A stretch of DNA of 64,000 bases, taken from Oxalobacteraceae bacterium (GTDB lineage Bacteria > Pseudomonadota > Gammaproteobacteria > Burkholderiales > Burkholderiaceae_D). How positions within the stretch are numbered: the stretch's first letter is position 1; each line of letters opens with the position of its first letter. The stretch is taken from the NCBI GenBank assembly GCA_003537575.1, contig DPRS01000015.1, positions 1 to 64,000 on the forward strand. The letters are read 5' to 3'. This document shows, in pieces, positions 8,463 to 17,196 of this stretch. A program made the position numbers and the translations under genes. The notes beneath the pieces are model-generated. The model ran no database searches, had not been told where the DNA came from, and saw only the letters and a program-made list of their open reading frames with translations.

Positions 8463-9705
8463 ATTACTGATCACGGGCGGCAAGCGCCTGGCCGGCGAAA
8501 TCGCCATTTCCGGCGCCAAGAATGCCGCGCTGCCGATCCTGTGCGCGGGCTTGCTTACCGCCGATACGGTGCAGCTGTCCAACGTGCCGCACCTGCAGGA
8601 TGTGTCCACCATGCTCAAGCTCCTGCGCCAGATGGGCCTGGGTATCGAGCAGGACGGCGACCGCCTGGCCCTGAACGGCAAGGCCGTCGACAAGCTGGAA
8701 GCGCCCTACGAAATGGTGAAAACCATGCGCGCCTCGATCCTGGTACTGGGTCCCTTGCTGGCGCGTTTCGGCGAAGCGAAAGTATCGCTGCCGGGCGGCT
8801 GCGCGATCGGCTCGCGCCCGGTGGACCAGCACATCAAGGGCTTGCAGGCGATGGGAGCGGAAATCACCATCGAAGCCGGTTACATCCATGCCCGCGCCAA
8901 GAAACTCAGGGGCGCGCGCATCACCACCGACATGATCACCGTCACCGGCACGGAGAACCTGCTGATGGCGGCCACCCTGGCCGAAGGCGAGACCGTGCTG
9001 GAAAACGCCGCGCGCGAACCCGAGGTGACCGACCTGGCCAATCTGCTGGTGGCCATGGGCGCGAAGATCGAGGGCATCGGCAGCGAACGCCTGGTGATCC
9101 AGGGCGTCGATAAATTGCATGGCGCCAGCCACGCCGTTATCGCCGACCGCATCGAGACCGGCACCTTCCTGTGCGCGGTGGCGGCTGCTGGCGGCGACAT
9201 CACGCTGACCAATACCCGTGCCGACATTCTCGACGTGGTGCTGGAACGCCTGCGCGAGGCCGGCGTGGTGCTGACTTCCGGACCCGACTGGATCCGCGCA
9301 CAAATGGCGGCGCGGCCAAAGCCCGTCAGCTTCCGCACCACCGAGTATCCGGGTTTCCCGACCGACATGCAGGCGCAGTTCATGGCGCTCGATTGCATTG
9401 CCGACGGCGTCAGCCGCATTAGCGAGACGATTTTCGAAAACCGCTTCATGCACGTGCAGGAACTGAACCGCCTGGGTGCGTCCATCGAGATCGACGGCCA
9501 TACCGCGATGGTTAAGGGCGTCGAGCGGCTGATCGGCGCGCCGGTGATGGCAACCGACTTGCGCGCCTCGGCTTCGCTGGTGATCGCCGCGCTGGCGGCG
9601 CAAGGACAGACCCTGGTGGACCGCATCTACCACCTGGATCGCGGCTACGACCGCATGGAAGTCAAACTGTCTGCTGTGGGCGCGGATATCGTGAGGGTGA
9701 AATAA
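8455..9705 (+). CDS. murA: UDP-N-acetylglucosamine 1-carboxyvinyltransferase
   Basis: MurA catalyses the first committed step of peptidoglycan synthesis, transfer of enolpyruvate to UDP-GlcNAc. The 416 residues match the usual length. The substrate-binding SGAKNAALP motif is at 19-27. The catalytic, fosfomycin-reactive cysteine is Cys116 in GGCAIGSRP. The gene overlaps ibaG upstream and shares one base with hisG downstream (TAATG), so it appears to be co-transcribed with the histidine genes. Confidence 0.96.
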   Translation: MDKLLITGGKRLAGEIAISGAKNAALPILCAGLLTADTVQLSNVPHLQDVSTMLKLLRQMGLGIEQDGDRLALNGKAVDKLEAPYEMVKTMRASILVLGPLLARFGEAKVSLPGGCAIGSRPVDQHIKGLQAMGAEITIEAGYIHARAKKLRGARITTDMITVTGTENLLMAATLAEGETVLENAAREPEVTDLANLLVAMGAKIEGIGSERLVIQGVDKLHGASHAVIADRIETGTFLCAVAAAGGDITLTNTRADILDVVLERLREAGVVLTSGPDWIRAQMAARPKPVSFRTTEYPGFPTDMQAQFMALDCIADGVSRISETIFENRFMHVQELNRLGASIEIDGHTAMVKGVERLIGAPVMATDLRASASLVIAALAAQGQTLVDRIYHLDRGYDRMEVKLSAVGADIVRVK

Positions 9706-10358
9706 TGGAGCGGCAACTGACGCTGGCCTTGTCCAAGGGCCGCATTTTCGAGGAAACCTTGCCGCTATTGCAGGCTGCCGGCATTACGGTGACGGAAGAC
9801 CCGGAAAGCTCGCGCAAGCTGATCTTGCCGACCAACGATCCGCAGGTGCGCGTGATCATCGTGCGCGCTTCCGACGTGCCGACCTATGTGCAGTATGGCG
9901 CCGCCGATTTTGGCGTGGCCGGCAAGGACGTCCTTCTGGAACATGGCGGCGAAGGCCTGTACCAGCCGATCGACCTGAACATCGCCAAGTGCCGCATGTC
10001 GGTGGCGGTGCAGGCCGGCTTTGATTACGCCAGCGCGGTACGCCACGGCGCCCGTCTGCGCGTGGCCACCAAGTACGTGCAATGCGCGCGCGAGCACTTC
10101 GCCGCCAAGGGCGTGCACGTCGACCTGATCAAGCTGTACGGTTCGATGGAACTGGCGCCGCTGGTCGGTCTGTCGGATGCCATCGTCGACCTGGTCAGCA
10201 GCGGCGGTACCCTGCGCGCCAACAACCTGGTCGAGGTCGAGCACATCATGCCGATTTCCTCGCGCCTGGTGGTCAACCAGGCTGCCCTGAAACTCAAGCG
10301 CGAGCGCCTGCAGCCGATCCTGGCCGCCTTCGAGCGCGCCGCGCAAGCCAACAATTAA
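9705..10358 (+). CDS. hisG: ATP phosphoribosyltransferase, short form
   Basis: HisG starts histidine synthesis by joining ATP and PRPP. At 217 residues it is the short form, which lacks the C-terminal regulatory domain and in known species needs the HisZ subunit; hisZ is not in this window. The ALSKGRIFEETLPLL start and the PRPP-binding VDLVSSGGTLRANNL segment are clear. It overlaps the murA stop by one base. Confidence 0.95.
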   Translation: MERQLTLALSKGRIFEETLPLLQAAGITVTEDPESSRKLILPTNDPQVRVIIVRASDVPTYVQYGAADFGVAGKDVLLEHGGEGLYQPIDLNIAKCRMSVAVQAGFDYASAVRHGARLRVATKYVQCAREHFAAKGVHVDLIKLYGSMELAPLVGLSDAIVDLVSSGGTLRANNLVEVEHIMPISSRLVVNQAALKLKRERLQPILAAFERAAQANN

Positions 10359-10406
10359 CGGAGCAAGCAAGGGCGCAAGCCGCGCTGCGCCGGAAAGCGA
10401 CAAGCC

Positions 10407-11720
10407 ATGACCATCCAGATCCGTACCCTTGATTCCGCACAGGCCAATTTCAGGCAGCAACTGGCGCACGTGCTGGCTTTCGAGGCGACCGAGGACGAGG
10501 CGATCGACCGCGCCGCCGCTGCCATCCTGGCTGCGGTCAAGCAGCGCGGCGACGCCGCCGTACTCGAATACACCAACAAGTTCGACCGCCTGCAGGCGAC
10601 CGAAGTGGCGGCGCTGGAGATCCCGCGCGCCGAACTGCTGGCGGCGTTGAATGACTTGCCGGCGCCGCGCCGCGCCGCGCTGCAAACCGCGGCCGACCGC
10701 GTGCGCGCCTATCATGAGCGGCAAAAGCTCGAATGCGGCTCAGCCGGCTTCACCTATACCGAAGCAGACGGCACCGTGCTGGGGCAGAAGGTCACGCCGC
10801 TGGACCGCGTCGGCATTTACGTGCCGGGTGGCAAGGCGGCCTATCCCTCTTCGGTATTGATGAACGCCATCCCCGCCAAGGTCGCGGGCGTGGCCGAAGT
10901 CATCATGGTGGTGCCGACGCCGGACGGCGTGAAGAACGAGCTGGTGCTGGCCGCCGCCGCGATTGCCGGTGTCGACCGCGTATTTACCATCGGCGGCGCG
11001 CAAGCCGTCGGCGCGCTGGCCTACGGCACGGATACCATTCCGGCGGTGGACAAGATCGTCGGCCCGGGCAACGCCTACGTCGCCGCCGCCAAGCGCCGCG
11101 TCTTCGGCGTGGTGGGCATCGACATGATCGCCGGTCCTTCCGAAATCCTGGTGCTGTGCGACGGTTCCACCGACCCGGACTGGATCGCCATGGACCTGTT
11201 CTCGCAGGCCGAGCATGACGAACTGGCGCAATCCATCCTGCTGTGCCCGGATGCGGCTTATCTTGCCCGCGTGCAGGCCGGCATCGACAGGCTGATCGGC
11301 GAGATGCCGCGCCAGGAAACGATTCGCACTTCGCTGACCAACCGTGGCGCCCTAGTCAAGGTGCGCGACATGGAAGAGGCTTGCGAGATCGCCAATTTCA
11401 TCGCCGCCGAACACCTGGAAATTTCTGCTGCCGAGCCGCAGCGTTGGGCCGATCTGATCCGCCATGCCGGCGCCATGTTCCTCGGCCGTTTCTCATCCGA
11501 ATCGCTGGGCGACTATTGCGCTGGCCCCAACCACGTGTTGCCGACCTCGCGCACCGCGCGCTTTTCCTCGCCGCTGGGCGTGTACGACTTCCAGAAGCGT
11601 TCCAGCATCATCCAGGTCAGCGAAGCCGGTGCGCAGACGCTCGGCAAGGTGGCTGCCGAGCTGGCCTACGGCGAAGGCTTGCAGGCGCATGCGCGCTCGG
11701 CGGAGTACCGCCTGAAATGA
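10407..11720 (+). CDS. hisD: histidinol dehydrogenase
   Basis: HisD catalyses the last two steps of histidine synthesis, oxidising histidinol to histidine with NAD. The 437-residue length is normal. Conserved regions include IYVPGGKAAYPSSVLMNAIPAKVAG, IAGPSEILVL and the metal-binding FSQAEHDELAQ segment. It lies 48 bp after hisG. In related bacteria hisC follows; here a DNA methyltransferase gene does. Confidence 0.96.
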   Translation: MTIQIRTLDSAQANFRQQLAHVLAFEATEDEAIDRAAAAILAAVKQRGDAAVLEYTNKFDRLQATEVAALEIPRAELLAALNDLPAPRRAALQTAADRVRAYHERQKLECGSAGFTYTEADGTVLGQKVTPLDRVGIYVPGGKAAYPSSVLMNAIPAKVAGVAEVIMVVPTPDGVKNELVLAAAAIAGVDRVFTIGGAQAVGALAYGTDTIPAVDKIVGPGNAYVAAAKRRVFGVVGIDMIAGPSEILVLCDGSTDPDWIAMDLFSQAEHDELAQSILLCPDAAYLARVQAGIDRLIGEMPRQETIRTSLTNRGALVKVRDMEEACEIANFIAAEHLEISAAEPQRWADLIRHAGAMFLGRFSSESLGDYCAGPNHVLPTSRTARFSSPLGVYDFQKRSSIIQVSEAGAQTLGKVAAELAYGEGLQAHARSAEYRLK

Positions 11721-11745
11721 TGGATTTGCGCGCCAGGAAAATTGC

Positions 11746-12531
11746 ATGAGCGAGTGGCTCAACCGCATCTATTGCGAGGATGCGCTGGCGGGCATGGCGC
11801 GCCTCGAAGATGCCTCGGTAGATTTGATCATCGCCGATCCGCCGTATGGTCTCGGCAAGGATTACGGCAACGACTCCGACAAGCTGGATACCGACGCCTA
11901 TCTGGCGTGGATGCAGCAATGGATCGACATTGCCTTGCCCAAGCTGAAGGCTTCCGGCAGTCTGTACATATTCCTGACCTGGCGTTATTCGCCGGAAGTG
12001 TTCGTGATGCTAAAAGCACGCATGACCATGGTGAATGAAATCATCTGGGACCGCCGCGTGCCGTCGATGGGCGGCAGCACCCGGCGATTTTCATCGGTGC
12101 ATGACACCGTCGGTTTTTTTGCCAAATCCAGGGATTATCATTTCGATCTCGATGCCGTGCGCATTCCCTACGATGAGCAGACCAAGAAGGCGCGCACGCG
12201 CTCGATCTTCGTCGGCGCCAAGTGGCTGGAACTGGGCTACAACCCCAAGGATGTCTGGAGCGTGTCGCGCCTGCACCGCGAACATCGCGAGCGTGCCGAC
12301 CATCCGACCCAGAAACCGCTGGAAATCATCGAGCGCATGGTCAAGGCATCCTGCCCGCCGGGCGGGGTGGTGCTGGACCCGTTCATGGGCAGCGGCACCA
12401 CGGCGGTGGCGGCGCGGCGCTGCGGGCGCAGCTTCGTCGGCTTTGAATTGAACCCGGCATATTGTGAGCTTATCCAACAAAGATTGGCCGAATTGCCGGC
12501 AGCGCCGACGGCGCCGGAAACCGTGTCGTGA
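11746..12531 (+). CDS. DNA methyltransferase (beta-class, N6-adenine or N4-cytosine)
   Basis: This 261-residue protein is an amino-group DNA methyltransferase. The catalytic motif IV DPPY (about 31-34) precedes the AdoMet-binding motif I DPFMGSGTT near 208-216, with the target-recognition region between them; this order is the beta class. The HPTQKP segment typical of such enzymes comes just before motif I. No restriction enzyme is adjacent, so it looks like an orphan enzyme. It occupies the slot between hisD and hisB where hisC normally lies. Specificity cannot be read from the sequence. Confidence 0.88.
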   Translation: MSEWLNRIYCEDALAGMARLEDASVDLIIADPPYGLGKDYGNDSDKLDTDAYLAWMQQWIDIALPKLKASGSLYIFLTWRYSPEVFVMLKARMTMVNEIIWDRRVPSMGGSTRRFSSVHDTVGFFAKSRDYHFDLDAVRIPYDEQTKKARTRSIFVGAKWLELGYNPKDVWSVSRLHREHRERADHPTQKPLEIIERMVKASCPPGGVVLDPFMGSGTTAVAARRCGRSFVGFELNPAYCELIQQRLAELPAAPTAPETVS

Positions 12532-12698
12532 CGAACCAGACACCTGAATTTTTGTTGTCGTACATGCAATACTGGGCGGGCAATTTCGGCGCGAATCATG
12601 TCGAAGAAGGCGCGCGCGGAATTCCGGCCGAAAATATGGGTAAAATGCAGGCATTATTACGAAATGGCCCTCGGCTACGAGTCGCGGCACCAGGCTAA
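12528..12698 (+). CDS. hypothetical 56-residue protein coupled to the methyltransferase
   Basis: A GTG at 12528 overlaps the methyltransferase stop (GTGA) and opens a 57-codon frame ending at TAA 12698, 26 bp before hisB. The product begins VTNQTPEFLLSYMQYW and has an aromatic N-terminal half and a basic C-terminal tail. I do not recognise a family. The stop-start overlap is the main support for translation. It could also be non-coding sequence left where hisC was lost. Confidence 0.4.
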   Translation: MTNQTPEFLLSYMQYWAGNFGANHVEEGARGIPAENMGKMQALLRNGPRLRVAAPG

Positions 12699-12724
12699 AA
12701 ATTTATTGTCTCTTACCAAAGACC

Positions 12725-13321
12725 ATGTCCATGCAACGCAGTGCGGAAGTCACGCGCAACACCAACGAGACGCAAATCCGCGTTGCCATCAATCTCGATG
12801 GCACCGGCCGGCAAAAGCTGAATACCGGCGTGCCTTTTCTCGACCACATGCTCGACCAAATCGCGCGCCACGGCCTGATCGACCTGGAAATCGAAGCCAA
12901 CGGTGACCTGCATATCGACGCCCACCATACGGTCGAGGACGTCGGCATCACGCTCGGCCAGGCGTTCGCCAAGGCCATCGGCGACAAGAAAGGCATCCGC
13001 CGCTATGGCCATGCCTACGTGCCGCTGGACGAAGCGCTGACGCGCGTGGTGGTGGATTTTTCCGGCCGCCCCGGCCTGGAATTTCATGTGCCTTTCAAGC
13101 GTGCGATGATCGGCGCTTTCGATGTCGACCTGACCCATGAATTTTTCCAGGGCTTCGTCAACCATGCCCTGGTGACACTGCATATCGATAACCTGCGCGG
13201 CGAGAATGCCCATCACCAGTGCGAAACGGTGTTCAAGGCGTTCGGTCGCGCACTGCGCATGGCTGCCGAACTCGATGCGCGCGCTGCCGGCACCATTCCT
13301 TCGACCAAAGGCAGTTTGTAG
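12725..13321 (+). CDS. hisB: imidazoleglycerol-phosphate dehydratase
   Basis: HisB dehydrates imidazole-glycerol phosphate. The 198-residue protein is the single-function form, without the histidinol-phosphate phosphatase domain of enteric HisB. Metal-binding motifs are clear: FLDHMLDQIARHG, DAHHTVEDVGI and the C-terminal NAHHQCETVFKA. The ATG at 12725 is used; a second ATG two codons later (12731) is possible. It restarts the normal his order after the methyltransferase insertion. Confidence 0.96.
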   Translation: MSMQRSAEVTRNTNETQIRVAINLDGTGRQKLNTGVPFLDHMLDQIARHGLIDLEIEANGDLHIDAHHTVEDVGITLGQAFAKAIGDKKGIRRYGHAYVPLDEALTRVVVDFSGRPGLEFHVPFKRAMIGAFDVDLTHEFFQGFVNHALVTLHIDNLRGENAHHQCETVFKAFGRALRMAAELDARAAGTIPSTKGSL

Positions 13322-13385
13322 GAAAAATTGACGGTTTCCGCCCTTGGACAGACGATCAAGGGTGATCGACTTTGCAAGCGTTATC

Positions 13386-14024
13386 ATGAACAAAATAGTG
13401 GTGGTGGATTACGGCATGGGCAACTTGCGCTCGGTAGCGCAAGCCTTGCGCCATGCCGCACCCGAGGCCGATGTGCGGATCTCGGGCGAAGCAGCGGATA
13501 TTCGCAGCGCCGACCGGGTGGTATTGCCGGGGCAGGGCGCGATGCCCGATTGCATGCGCAGCCTGCGCGAATCGGGCGTGCAGGAAGCCGTGCTGGAAGC
13601 GGCGCGCAGCAAGCCGCTGTTCGGCGTGTGCGTCGGCGAGCAGATGCTGTTCGACTGGAGCGAGGAGGGCGATACGCCTGGCCTTGGCCTGCTGCCGGGC
13701 AAAGTGGTGCGCTTTCAGCTCGATGGCCGCCTGCAGGCGGATGGCTCGCGCTACAAGGTGCCGCAAATGGGCTGGAATCAGGTCAGTCAAACCCGCTCGC
13801 ACCCGCTGTGGCAAGGCATTGACGACGACAGCTATTTCTATTTCGTGCACAGCTACTATGCTGTGCCCGAGGCGGCCGGCGATGTCGCCGGGCAGACCGA
13901 ATACGGCCAGCTGTTCACCTGTGCCGTGGCGCGGGAAAATATTTTTGCAACGCAGTTCCACCCCGAGAAAAGTGCTGCTGCAGGTTTGCGCCTGTATAAG
14001 AACTTCGTCGACTGGAACCCGTAA
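13386..14024 (+). CDS. hisH: imidazole glycerol phosphate synthase, glutaminase subunit
   Basis: HisH releases ammonia from glutamine for HisF. The 212-residue class I glutamine amidotransferase has the nucleophile Cys82 in GVCVGEQM and the His192/Glu194 pair in QFHPEKS. ATG 13386 is chosen because MNKIVVVDYGMGN is the usual beginning; an upstream ATG at 13344 would add 14 residues unlike the family. Confidence 0.95.
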   Translation: MNKIVVVDYGMGNLRSVAQALRHAAPEADVRISGEAADIRSADRVVLPGQGAMPDCMRSLRESGVQEAVLEAARSKPLFGVCVGEQMLFDWSEEGDTPGLGLLPGKVVRFQLDGRLQADGSRYKVPQMGWNQVSQTRSHPLWQGIDDDSYFYFVHSYYAVPEAAGDVAGQTEYGQLFTCAVARENIFATQFHPEKSAAAGLRLYKNFVDWNP

Positions 14025-14073
14025 ATTCCATTATTACCAACATTCATTCATCAACAACAATCTACCGCTAGCC

Positions 14074-14844
14074 ATGCTGCTCATACCCGCTATCGATCTC
14101 AAGGACGGTCAATGCGTTCGCTTAAAACAAGGCGACATGGACCAGGCCACCGTATTTTCCAAAGATCCCGCCCAAATGGCGCGGCACTGGCTGGAACAGG
14201 GCGCCCGACGCCTGCACTTGGTGGACCTGAACGGCGCCTTTGCCGGCGCACCCAAGAATGCCGCCGCGGTCAAATCGATCATCCTTGCGGTGCAGGATTT
14301 CGCCGCTGAAAACGATGTCGAGGAAATCCCGGTGCAACTGGGCGGCGGCATCCGCGATCTCGACACCATCGAGCGCTACCTGGACGGCGGCCTGTCCTAC
14401 GTCATCATCGGCACCGCGGCGGTGAAGAGCCCCGGCTTCCTGCATGACGCCTGCAGCGCCTTCCCGGGCCAGATCATCGTCGGCCTGGATGCCAGGGATG
14501 GCAAGGTGGCCACCGATGGCTGGAGCAAGCTGACCGGGCATGAAGTGATCGACCTGGCGAAGAAATTCGAGGATTACGGCGTCGAATCCATCATCTACAC
14601 CGACATTGGCCGCGACGGCATGATGGGCGGCGTGAATGTCGAAGCGACCGTGAAGCTGGCGCAGAGCATGACGATCCCCGTCATCGCTTCCGGCGGCGTG
14701 CACAGCATCAAGGATGTCGAAGCGCTGTGCGCCGTCGAGCACGAGGGCATCGAAGGCGTCATCTGCGGCCGCTCCATCTACGAAGGCACGCTCGACTTGC
14801 GCAGCGCCCAGGAGCGCGCCGACGAGCTGGGCGACGCCGAATAA
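14074..14844 (+). CDS. hisA: ProFAR isomerase
   Basis: HisA is a (beta/alpha)8-barrel that isomerises ProFAR to PRFAR. Its 256 residues start MLLIPAIDLKDG, with catalytic Asp8, and contain the phosphate-binding LGGGIRD and IASGGVHS segments. The same frame is open far upstream into hisH, but the family start is clearly ATG 14074. It is followed by hisF, its structural relative. Confidence 0.95.
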   Translation: MLLIPAIDLKDGQCVRLKQGDMDQATVFSKDPAQMARHWLEQGARRLHLVDLNGAFAGAPKNAAAVKSIILAVQDFAAENDVEEIPVQLGGGIRDLDTIERYLDGGLSYVIIGTAAVKSPGFLHDACSAFPGQIIVGLDARDGKVATDGWSKLTGHEVIDLAKKFEDYGVESIIYTDIGRDGMMGGVNVEATVKLAQSMTIPVIASGGVHSIKDVEALCAVEHEGIEGVICGRSIYEGTLDLRSAQERADELGDAE

Positions 14845-14891
14845 TCACAGCAACACGCAACAGATACGACTCAAGGTTAAACGAAGCACAT

Positions 14892-15656
14892 ATGGCGCTG
14901 GCTAAACGCATCATTCCCTGTCTCGACGTCACGGCGGGCCGGGTCGTCAAGGGCATCAACTTCGTCGAACTGCGCGATGCCGGCGACCCCGTCGAGATCG
15001 CGCGCCGTTACGACGAGCAGGGCGCCGACGAAATCACATTTCTCGACATCACCGCGACTTCCGACGAACGTGACCTGATTTTGCATATCATCGAAGCGGT
15101 GGCTTCGCAGGTTTTCATCCCGCTGACGGTGGGCGGCGGCGTGCGCGCAGTCGAAGATGTGCGGCGCCTGCTCAACGCCGGCGCCGACAAGGTCAGCATG
15201 AATAGCGCGGCGGTCACCAATCCCCAGTTGGTCTACGAGTCCGCGCAGAAATACGGCTCGCAATGCATCGTGGTGGCGATCGACGCCAAGCAGACTACGC
15301 CAGGGCGCTGGGAAGTGTTCACGCATGGCGGCCGCAAGGCCACCGGCATCGACGCCGTCGAGTGGGCCAAAAAGATGGAACAGCTTGGCGTGGGTGAATT
15401 GTTACTGACCAGTATGGATCGCGACGGCACCAAGAGCGGCTTCGACCTGGCGCTGACGCGCGCGGTGTCGGACGCCGTCAACGTGCCGGTGATCGCTTCG
15501 GGCGGCGTCGGCGGCTTGCAAGACCTGGCTGACGGCGTTACCAAGGGACATGCCGATGCCGTGCTGGCCGCCAGCATATTCCATTACGGTCAGCATACCG
15601 TCGGCGAGGCCAAGCGCTTCATGGCCGAGCAGGGCATTCCAGTGAGGCTGGCATGA
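14892..15656 (+). CDS. hisF: imidazole glycerol phosphate synthase, cyclase subunit
   Basis: HisF uses ammonia from HisH to turn PRFAR into IGP and AICAR. The 254-residue barrel begins MALAKRIIPCLDV with the catalytic aspartate at residue 12, and carries the second conserved aspartate in VVAIDAK and the phosphate-binding VIASGGVG. The stop overlaps the hisI start (ATGA). Confidence 0.96.
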   Translation: MALAKRIIPCLDVTAGRVVKGINFVELRDAGDPVEIARRYDEQGADEITFLDITATSDERDLILHIIEAVASQVFIPLTVGGGVRAVEDVRRLLNAGADKVSMNSAAVTNPQLVYESAQKYGSQCIVVAIDAKQTTPGRWEVFTHGGRKATGIDAVEWAKKMEQLGVGELLLTSMDRDGTKSGFDLALTRAVSDAVNVPVIASGGVGGLQDLADGVTKGHADAVLAASIFHYGQHTVGEAKRFMAEQGIPVRLA

Positions 15657-16054
15657 GCATCAATGCCAAATGGCTCAACCACGTCAAGTGGGACGAGCAG
15701 GGCCTGGTGCCGGTGATTGCCCAGGAAGTCGGCAGCAATGACATCCTGATGTTCGCCTGGATGAACCGCGAAGCTTTGGCTAAAACGGTGGAACTGGGCG
15801 AGGCGGTGTACTGGAGCCGCTCGCGCAAGAAGCTGTGGCACAAGGGCGAGGAATCCGGCCACACGCAAAAAGTCCATGAGATCCGCCTCGACTGCGATCA
15901 GGATGTGGTGCTGCTCAAAGTTGTGCAGGTGGGCAGCATTGCCTGCCACACCGGCCGCCATTCCTGTTTCTTTGAAAAATTCGATGGCGAGGAATGGCGC
16001 GCAGTCGAGCCGGTCTTGAAAGACCCGCACAGCATCTACAAACAAGAACCCTGA
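15653..16054 (+). CDS. hisI: phosphoribosyl-AMP cyclohydrolase
   Basis: HisI opens the adenine ring of PR-AMP. The 133-residue protein is the stand-alone cyclohydrolase, separate from HisE. Metal-binding residues are visible: Cys81, Asp82 and Asp84 in LDCDQD, and Cys98 and Cys105 in ACHTGRHSC. It is coupled to hisF by an ATGA overlap and precedes hisE by 4 bp. Confidence 0.95.
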   Translation: MSINAKWLNHVKWDEQGLVPVIAQEVGSNDILMFAWMNREALAKTVELGEAVYWSRSRKKLWHKGEESGHTQKVHEIRLDCDQDVVLLKVVQVGSIACHTGRHSCFFEKFDGEEWRAVEPVLKDPHSIYKQEP

Positions 16055-16058
16055 TATC

Positions 16059-16427
16059 ATGAGCGATACCCTGAACCGCCTGGCTGCCGTCATCGAATCG
16101 CGCAAGCTGGCCAATGGCGGCGACCCTGAGAAATCCTATGTGTCGCGCCTGTTTTCCAAGGGCGACGATGCGATCCTGAAAAAGGTTGGCGAAGAGGCTA
16201 CCGAAACCGTGATGGCCGCCAAGGATGTGCGTGCCGGCGCGGATCCTTCCAAGCTGCTGTATGAGTGCGCCGATCTGTGGTTCCATTCGATGGTCCTGCT
16301 GGCGCAGTTCAAGCTTACGCCGCAGGATGTACTCGACGAGCTGGCGCGTCGCGAGGGCATTTCCGGCATCGAGGAAAAAGCCAATCGCAAGCTCAAGATG
16401 CGTGAACCGGATGAACGCCAGGATTAA
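16059..16427 (+). CDS. hisE: phosphoribosyl-ATP pyrophosphatase
   Basis: HisE hydrolyses PR-ATP to PR-AMP, the second step of the pathway. The 122 residues contain the helical MazG-like pattern with KKVGEEATETVMAAKD and the acidic LLYECADLWFHSMVLL segment. It ends the histidine genes; the next gene follows after 32 bp. Confidence 0.95.
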   Translation: MSDTLNRLAAVIESRKLANGGDPEKSYVSRLFSKGDDAILKKVGEEATETVMAAKDVRAGADPSKLLYECADLWFHSMVLLAQFKLTPQDVLDELARREGISGIEEKANRKLKMREPDERQD

Positions 16428-16459
16428 TAATCATCAATCATCATCGACAAGGAGCAGGC

Positions 16460-16831
16460 ATGGACAACTGTATTTTCTGCAAGATTGCAGCCAAACAACT
16501 TCCGTCGAAAACGATTTATGAGGACGACGATGTCATTGCATTTCATGACATTAATCCCGCCGCACCTGTTCATTTTCTCATCATCCCGAAACAACACGTC
16601 GCAACTTTAGCGGAGTGCGACGAGAACCATGCCGCATTGTTGGGTAAAATGATGCTGCTGGCGCCGAAGCTTGCGGAGCAGCAGGGATGCGGCTACACGC
16701 CGGCAGCCGAGGGTCCGGGAGAGGGCGGTTTTCGCACCCAGTTCCATATCGGACCGGATGGCGGGCAGGAGGTGTACCATCTCCATCTGCACGTGCTTGG
16801 CGGGCCACGTCCCTGGCGCGGATTGCGCTAG
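16460..16831 (+). CDS. HIT-family nucleotide hydrolase
   Basis: This 123-residue protein is a HINT-branch HIT protein that probably hydrolyses nucleoside phosphoramidates. The histidine triad HLHLH is at 107-111, and the N-terminal CIFCKIAA segment carries two cysteines as in metal-binding HIT proteins. Before the usual GGQEVYHLHLH stretch there is a glycine/proline-rich segment (about 77-91) that seems longer than in most relatives. HIT genes commonly follow hisE in this group. Confidence 0.9.
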   Translation: MDNCIFCKIAAKQLPSKTIYEDDDVIAFHDINPAAPVHFLIIPKQHVATLAECDENHAALLGKMMLLAPKLAEQQGCGYTPAAEGPGEGGFRTQFHIGPDGGQEVYHLHLHVLGGPRPWRGLR

Positions 16832-16885
16832 GTGGTTAAGAGTAATTGATATTGGAGCGCTAGGCGTTCCGCAAGGAGAAGCAAC

Positions 16886-17104
16886 ATGGGTTCACTGAGT
16901 ATCTGGCACTGGCTGATCGTCCTGGTGGTGGTCATGCTGATTTTCGGCACCAAAAAGCTGGGCAATGTCGGTTCCGATCTGGGCAAGGCAGTCAAGGGTT
17001 TCAAGGATGGCGTCAAGGGCGAGGATGAAAAGTCCGGCGCGCCGGCGCAAGTTGCCGACAAGAGCACCATTGACGTCGAAGCCCGCGAAAAGAACAAGGC
17101 CTGA
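16886..17104 (+). CDS. tatA: twin-arginine translocase protein TatA
   Basis: TatA forms the protein-conducting element of the Tat export system. The 72-residue protein has one N-terminal membrane helix, the FGTKKLGNVGSDLGKAVKGF hinge and amphipathic helix, and a charged tail. A good Shine-Dalgarno (AAGGAGAAG) precedes the ATG. tatB and tatC follow. A likely Tat substrate, the Rieske protein PetA, is encoded nearby. Confidence 0.95.
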   Translation: MGSLSIWHWLIVLVVVMLIFGTKKLGNVGSDLGKAVKGFKDGVKGEDEKSGAPAQVADKSTIDVEAREKNKA

Positions 17105-17135
17105 TGACGCGTTTTACTGAAGCCGGCCGTCAGCA

Positions 17136-17196
17136 ATGATCGCTCATAGTTATGATCGCTCATTCATGAGCGCGCATTTATGATTGTTCATTTATG
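17136..17196 (+). repeat. degenerate 12-bp repeats before tatB
   Basis: The sequence ATGATCGCTCAT occurs at 17136-17147 and 17152-17163, a variant ATGATTGTTCAT at 17180-17191, and a partial copy ATGATCGAT begins at the tatB start codon (17194). CGCTCA-TTCA-TGAGCG (17158-17173) also forms an inverted repeat. The array lies between tatA and tatB; its role is unknown. Confidence 0.5.

Noticed and set aside
8464..9633. A 389-codon minus-strand frame opposite murA
   Set aside because: Antisense shadow of murA with His/Gln/Arg-rich composition and no domain pattern.
11746..12531. A complete restriction-modification system
   Set aside because: Only the methyltransferase is present; neither neighbour resembles a restriction enzyme and the micro-ORF is too small.
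12598..12906. A 102-codon plus-strand frame over the end of the micro-ORF and hisB
   Set aside because: Most of it overlaps hisB in another frame and the composition is that of a shadow frame.
13453..14073. Upstream extension of hisA into hisH
   Set aside because: The extra residues are the out-of-frame reading of hisH; HisA proteins start at the MLLIPAIDL position.
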